A program made the translations under genes and the position numbers. This document shows positions 7,001 through 11,489 of a stretch of 11,489 nt of DNA, one piece after another; position 1 is the stretch's first letter; each line of letters opens with the position of its first letter. The DNA lies in NCBI GenBank assembly GCA_027596195.1, contig JADGJG010000875.1, positions 1 through 11,489 on the forward strand, written 5' to 3'. Below the pieces are notes generated by a model that worked only from the letters and a program-made list of their open reading frames with translations, was not told the origin of the DNA and did no database searches. This stretch comes from Podochytrium sp. JEL0797. Its lineage: Eukaryota > Chytridiomycota > Chytridiomycetes > Chytridiales > Chytriomycetaceae.

Positions 7001-7036
7001 TGTTGGATGAAGGGAGAGAAAGGTCTCCGCTTTATA
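7001..7036 (-). promoter_or_regulatory. Core promoter of the CBM18/DPBB-like gene
   Basis: On the minus strand TATAAA occupies 7036-7031 (within GAGTATAAAGC), followed by TTCATCCAACA at 7011-7001, about 28 nt downstream, where transcription should start. The ATG is at 6969. TCATCCAACA is identical to the element before the chitinase gene. The remainder of the divergent region to 7323 is pyrimidine-rich on the plus strand and shows no clear TATA box for the LMBRD2-like gene. Confidence 0.6.
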
Positions 7037-7323
7037 CTCGCTCTTTTAAGTTCAGTTTCTTTTTTGTTCATTGCCGAACACCACCTTCTTTTATGAAAAA
7101 CAAATGACTTGGCCATTTTTGGAGACTTGGCGCCCCTCTTCAATTTACTTTTTCTCTCTCCTTTATTTTCATCGATTCTTTGCTTGTTCCTTCTTTCCCT
7201 TCCTTCTCTTTTCTTTTGAGTCTGATGGTGTTGAGAAATGGTTGAGAAACGGGACCTGGAAATCTTTGGCAATCTCTTTTTGAAATTCGAACCCTTGTCA
7301 CCTGACGACTTACTCATTTTGAA

Positions 7324-10300
7324 ATGCTCGTTGCGATCGCCCTTCTCTGCGTCCTCGCGCTCGTTGTCGGGTCGCTGCTGTGGTACTTTGGCGATGTGTC
7401 GCGGTGTCCGTGGTACGCCCAAATCACTGCGTTTGTGGCGTGGTTCTTTCCGTTCGCCATTGTCCTTGTGCTTCCGCTGGACCTCGCGTCGACGCTGCAC
7501 AGCAAATGTCTGGGCCTTTCTGCGAACTATACCATGCTGTCAAACTATACCGTGCTGTCCAACGATCCCCTGTCAAACTACTCCCTTGAAGCCAGCAACT
7601 ACCTGTCAAACTACTCCCTCGGCGATCTCCAGGAGATATGCGAAGAACCGCTCGGCTTTGTGCCGCGCGACTTTCTGCTCACGTTTTGGCAAATTGTGTA
7701 TTGGACCTCACAGCTGCTGTGCTGGTTCGTCGTGCCTGTCATGGCTACCTATGTTCGCAGCGGAGACTTTACGCTCAAGAGTCGTCTCTACAATGCCGTG
7801 AGGGACAATCTGTTCTACTATGCCCTGATGGCTGTTGCAGGAGTCGCGTTTCTGATTTACATGCTTGTGGCCGTCAAGTTTACGAGGTACTTATCGGTGA
7901 AAGGAAGTGGAGTGCGTGAGGCGTGTTGAGATGGCTCCGTTTATTATACGAGAACATCCGAGAGTCGATGAGAAATCACTCGAAGCGACTTGGCTCGTCG
8001 GAAAATCAAACCACCGGAATCGCGGCCTCCAACCTCTTCGCGAATCTCAAAATTTGAATGAAACAAAGTTTTGGACGAATCAGAATTGTCTAAAAACGCG
8101 TCCAATCTTTCTCAAACACGCGACATTGGAGCGAGCGATTACGGATATCCTTGGGCGAGATTATCTCTGCACAAAACACCCATCGGCATCAAACCACTCC
8201 TCGATTGCAGGATCCCACTTTCTTGCTTTGTAATTTTTCTCATCTTTTAATTAGAGAGGGTCTAACGGCCATCCTCATGGCCGCCGCGAACGCGTGGGGA
8301 CTTTTGCTCTGCACATGCATGCTCGGATACGGACTCGTTGAAATCCCGAGAAGCGTGTGGTAACGTTCACGTCAAACCCCCATTCCGCCAAATTGCGATC
8401 ACTTTCCCTAAACCCACCCCCACCCACCTCCAACAGGTCCTCCGCCCTCCCCTCCAAACGCCTCCACCACCTCGAATCCCTCGTTCCCAAAACGCGCGAA
8501 AAAATGATTGATAGCGAAGCCGAAATGTACCAAATCGCGCGCGAGATTGCGACCGCGTCGCACAAAGTGCCCGACACGTCCCCGCTGCGCGTTCACGTAG
8601 ACCTTCTACTCAAACTGTGTCCCCTCGCGTTGGATGAGAAGGTTCAGGCGGATATTGAGCGGCGAGGGAAAGACGTGACGGAACTGGGGTTGAGGGATTT
8701 GCATGCGCGGTGCAAGTATGGGACGACTTTGTGTGCGAGGCATCAGGCGTAAGTCGTTTTTGATTTCTTTGTGAGGTTCGGCGTGGATTCTTACGAAAAT
8801 GGTAAAATTATCAAACAGGCAATATCGTTTTTTGCTTGAAAAGGCGTGGTTCCTTGGAGACGTGGTCGCGAACCAGAAATCCACCGACTATATGTTCAAA
8901 TCAGTCTACTTCAAAACTGGCACCACTTCCGCAATAGACATTTTCAAACTTCGAATTCGTGAGTTCTTTCCCCCTCGCCCCCTCTGCGGGTGCCATTTTT
9001 TGTGTTCCTCTAGCTTCTGTACTAACATGTGGATTTGCAGTATGGATTTGGTACATTTGGCTCAAACCCATCCTCATTCTCGCCTTCAGCGTTCTGTTTA
9101 TGATTGCGTCTGTCGCCTTGATTTGGTCCGAATCCACGTTCCAAATCACAGACTTGCCGCTCTCGATTCCCGCCTTACTGCTGAAAAACAACTTTGTGTC
9201 GTATGCGAGCTTGGAGGTGAGCGATCCGTACGCCCCGCGTCGCCGAAACCGAAGAAGAAAAACTTATCCGACTTTTGCAGTTCATTTCAATCAGTTTCCT
9301 CGTCTACATGTGTACCTGCGCATATTCAACCCTGTTTCGAATCAACCTGTTTGATTACTATGTCATTGTCCCCGAACACTGCACCGACGAACCAAGTCTT
9401 CTATTCGTGGGCGGGTACCTGTGTCGCCTCACTTTTCCGCTGTGTTACAACTTTTTAAACATGGTCGGAGATGACCAAAACTCTGTGTTTATCGAGGTAA
9501 GAAATACGAAATGGGTTCCACTCCTCCCCGTGTTCCCTGACACCCACATTTTCACCAGTTCCAAGGAAAAGCAATCGACCTAACCCCTCTCCTCGGCGAC
9601 GGCTTCAACACCTGGGTCCCCCTCCTCGTCCTCCTCTTTTCCCTCATCACATACTTTGACATGTTTGGCCGCATTGCCGGAATCTGTTGTATCGGCGGTC
9701 GCGGGTTCGTAAAGGGGAGGGAGGAAGGGAGTAACGCGGATGCAGTGGAAGGAAGGAGTGTGATTGCGCAGGCGAGGAGTGTGGAGGAGAGGAGGAGTGG
9801 GGGCGCGTTTTCGTCGAATCCGGATCGGTTGAGAGTTGGTGGGACAGGGGCGCAGACGGTCTTGAATACGAGAGAATTGTTGGCAAAGTACAACCGTGGT
9901 GGTGTGGCAGCCACTGGGTCGAGTTCTACAGCAGCTCCTCCTCCTCCCGCGACCAGCAACGCGTCCACGGCCGCGTCTATTCTTGCCACGAGAGAGACGG
10001 GACCGTCGAGCAAACCGGCGGGGGGCGCGTCGTTTGGCGGGTTCATGAAAGGGTTTGCTGGGTTCGGTGCCAAGCCTGCTGCTGCCGGCCCAGCCGTTGG
10101 CAAGTATCAGCAATTGGGAGATGAGGAGGAGGATGAGTTGTTCATCGGTCAGCAACAGCAGCAACCCCCAACCGCGCGGGAGGTTTCGCCTCCGATTGTA
10201 GTCTCTCCAAATACCGACTCGCCCTCGTTTTCAATGAAGATGTTTTCGTCGTTTGGACCCGCTTCTACTGGGAGTGGTGCATTGAAGGGGGGTTCGAGTG

Positions 10301-10437
10301 GTACTGGCGGTGGGTCGGGGAGTCGCGTGTTTGGAAAGTCGGTGGAGGGGTCGCCTGTTGTGGTCAAGAAAGTGATGGCTCCTGCGGGTGCAACTTCTGG
10401 GCCGGTGAGGAAGAGGAATATGTTTGACGATTTGTAA
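7324..10437 (+). CDS. LMBRD2: LMBR1-domain membrane protein, LMBRD2-like, seven exons
   Basis: Multi-spanning LMBR1-family protein; animal LMBRD2 is linked to GPCR signalling, but the role here is unknown. Proposed exons: 7324-7886, 8255-8359, 8437-8748, 8819-8958, 9041-9216, 9281-9496, 9559-10437. They total 2391 nt (796 residues) in continuous frame. All introns are GT-AG; the fourth has TACTAAC at 9020-9026. An in-frame TGA at 7303 supports ATG 7324. Family landmarks: VLPLDLAST (49-57), VYWTSQ (125-130), YVRSGDF (143-149), [11 protein letters not shown] exon 2, ALIWSESTF exon 5, [13 protein letters not shown] and [13 protein letters not shown] exon 6. Exon 3 is the cytoplasmic helical region. 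Exon 7 gives a last membrane segment, then a long Ser/Gly/Pro-rich disordered tail with a Q run, ending RKRNMFDDL. The tail makes it about 100 residues longer than human LMBRD2. The first intron's donor (GTACTT) is the least certain boundary; GTGAAA ten bases later is an alternative. Confidence 0.9.
7516..7620 (+). repeat. Degenerate in-frame repeat of NY(T/S) glycosylation sequons
   Basis: Inside exon 1 of the LMBRD2-like gene the DNA repeats a unit like CTGTCAAACTAYWCC, encoding LSNYT, LSNYS and variants. It yields four N-glycosylation sequons at residues 68, 74, 85 and 96, plus decayed units SNDP and SNYL. It lies in the first extracytoplasmic loop, between LPLD and the VYWTSQ helix. Confidence 0.6.
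7887..8254 (+). other. Long first intron of the LMBRD2-like gene
   Basis: At 368 nt it is four to six times longer than the other introns of the gene (62-82 nt). It begins GTACTT and ends TTTTAATTAG. Reading frame 7907-8233 happens to stay open for 108 codons on the plus strand, but its product resembles nothing I know, and alignment to the LMBRD2 family shows no missing segment here. It could hold a regulatory element, inserted DNA or a skipped exon. Confidence 0.5.
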
Positions 10438-10874
10438 GAAATCGGATGCGTGGTTGGCAATCTATGCGGAACTTTTTTTATTTTACTTTTTGTTGATGCA
10501 TTCTGTATTAGAGGTTTTCTAGCATTCATTTTTATCGTGACTTTCTCGTTTTTATTTATCCTAATTATTGCGCCGAACAGGGCTTTCCTTTTCCCACCCC
10601 CTGAAAGGTTGATTATATTCTCTGTCATTCCTTGGCAATAGTATGGACTGGCCGCCAATTCGCAAGCATGGGAAGACGTTAAGCAAGGCCTCCCGCGAAA
10701 TTTGCTTCTTCCTTTTCTCGTCTCTCTTGCATAGAAAAGCGAAAGAAAAAGGAAAGACCATGCGGGTTTCTCCTTCGCTTTTTTACTAAATATAAACCAT
10801 AAAAGTTAATAGAATTCTGAAACTTCCACACCTAACGGATTTCTAAATGAAAGAATTCTTTTCTTAAAACTAAA
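10438..10874. other. Intergenic region with a TATA box for the next gene
   Basis: Holds the LMBRD2-like 3' untranslated region and the promoter of the next gene. TATAAA at 10791-10796 is about 80 nt upstream of the ATG at 10875. A pyrimidine-rich run near 10703-10730 is followed by a purine-rich run near 10735-10757, which could pair imperfectly. Nothing else can be supported. Confidence 0.4.
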
Positions 10875-11377
10875 ATGGATATCGAGGGCCGAATACAAAA
10901 CCATTATCGCTACATCACCGCTCGGGAGGCGCAGCTTGACGCTACCAAAACCCAGTTAGATCTGGCTATTCAGGCAGGACAGCCAGCGCATATCTTGGAC
11001 GCTCTGCGTTTTCTCGTCGAATTCGAATCCCAGGACTTGAAATCGCTTATCCACCAGCAAGTGAATCTTGAAATTGCGCTTCTCGCAAGAGAGACTGCGC
11101 TGATCAATGAAAGAACAGCTCTTGCTGTTGCGGCACAACAAGGTATGCGGCTTCATCCGACTTTTGCTGGTCCAAGTTACTCACACTTTGCGACGCAGCA
11201 CAACAAGTCATTCCCAATGCTGCAGAACTCACCGATAATATTATTGTGAGTTTTCTGCCCAATTCGTATCTTCTGATACTTAATGTAGGTTTAAATGATA
11301 GAAAAACTCGCATAGACGTGGCGTGCACGTCATTGATCAGAACATACGTGTCTATTATGGTGTCTGAATCTCACTAA
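10875..11377 (+). CDS. Small two-exon gene, helical protein of unknown function
   Basis: I propose exon 1 10875-11142 and exon 2 11199-11377, joined across a 56-nt GTATGC...CAG intron (11143-11198), giving 148 residues. Without splicing the frame continues to a stop at 11249 with a less convincing tail. After splicing it reads AAQQAQQVIPNAAELTDNII and stays open to TAA 11375. Residues 1 to about 90 are charged and helical (AREAQLDATKTQLDLAI, then LIHQQVNLEIALLARETAL), suggesting an amphipathic helix bundle or coiled coil; no signal peptide or membrane span is evident in that part. The C-terminal part is more strand-like. I do not recognise the family. A GTGAGT at 11246 could be a second donor, giving shorter endings. 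A TATA box at 10791 supports an independent promoter. Confidence 0.55.
11133..11207 (+). repeat. 10-bp direct repeat at both ends of an intron
   Basis: GCACAACAAG occurs at 11133-11142, ending exactly at the GT donor, and again at 11198-11207, starting at the last base of the AG acceptor. The spliced product consequently contains AQQ twice. It resembles a target-site or segmental duplication made when the intron arose. Confidence 0.6.
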
Positions 11378-11489
11378 ATAGACGCCTCGATGCCTTCAGC
11401 ACCAAGACGAAGGAGTGAAATGAAGATAAACCATCATTTCTTCGAATGAAGCTGGTATGGCGAGCGAATGCCACGGAGTGCGAGGATGT
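11378..11489. other. Right edge, no feature
   Basis: Short non-coding remainder after the last stop codon; no gene, repeat or signal can be supported. Confidence 0.3.

Noticed and set aside
7930..8254. Possible box C/D snoRNA in the long intron
   Set aside because: Only a near-match to a C box (TCGATGA) and no CTGA D box was found.
9552..10164. Long minus-strand frames opposite LMBRD2 exon 7
   Set aside because: Proline- and serine-rich shadows of the low-complexity tail; the plus strand is supported by splice sites and by the family C-terminus.
10703..10757. Pyrimidine and purine runs that might form a hairpin
   Set aside because: Pairing is imperfect and explained by simple low-complexity composition.
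11246..11288. Second intron in the last gene (GTGAGT...TAG)
   Set aside because: At 43 nt it is short, and the unspliced frame stays open for 43 more codons to TAA 11375; kept only as an alternative.

Overview
The window looks like nuclear DNA of a eukaryote, most likely a zoosporic (chytrid-type) fungus. The evidence is short GT-AG introns (about 56-82 nt, one with a perfect TACTAAC branch site), TATA-type promoters, membrane-anchored proteins with repeated hevein-type chitin-binding (CBM18) domains, and an intron-rich LMBR1-domain gene. The fungal placement is inference; intron style and CBM18 abundance fit it but do not prove it.

Layout. (1) 1-289: probable 3' end of a plus-strand gene entering from the left, with one intron; its last codons lie in repeat-derived DNA. 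(2) 290-3200: a decayed family array. Two intact, intronless, head-to-tail minus-strand paralogues (512-1456 and 1698-2609) encode seven-helix membrane proteins with a GPCR-like outline. A third copy (2823-3035) is a relic cut by two internal deletions. At least three more scraps of the family's 5' leader lie around them. (3) 3485-7036: two related surface proteins encoded tail to tail. Each has a short cytoplasmic tail, one membrane anchor, a conserved stem and two CBM18 domains. One ends in a GH18 chitinase domain (3534-5012, +). The other ends in a small cysteine-containing beta domain resembling a double-psi beta-barrel (6040-6969, -). Their promoters also match. The spacer holds an inverted repeat and a possible kinase remnant. 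(4) 7324-10437 (+): a seven-exon LMBRD2-like gene sharing a 354-bp divergent intergenic region with the CBM18 gene. (5) 10875-11377 (+): a small two-exon gene of unknown function with a helical N-terminal half; its intron is flanked by a 10-bp direct repeat.

How they fit together. LMBRD2 appears to be the ordinary conserved gene. The stretch to its left is accessory, lineage-specific membrane and surface genes shaped by duplication, deletion and swapping of C-terminal domains. The chitinase and its paralogue plausibly act on chitin at the outer face of the cell. The seven-helix proteins could be receptors, but nothing here identifies a ligand. I see no bacterial, phage, CRISPR or transposase features.
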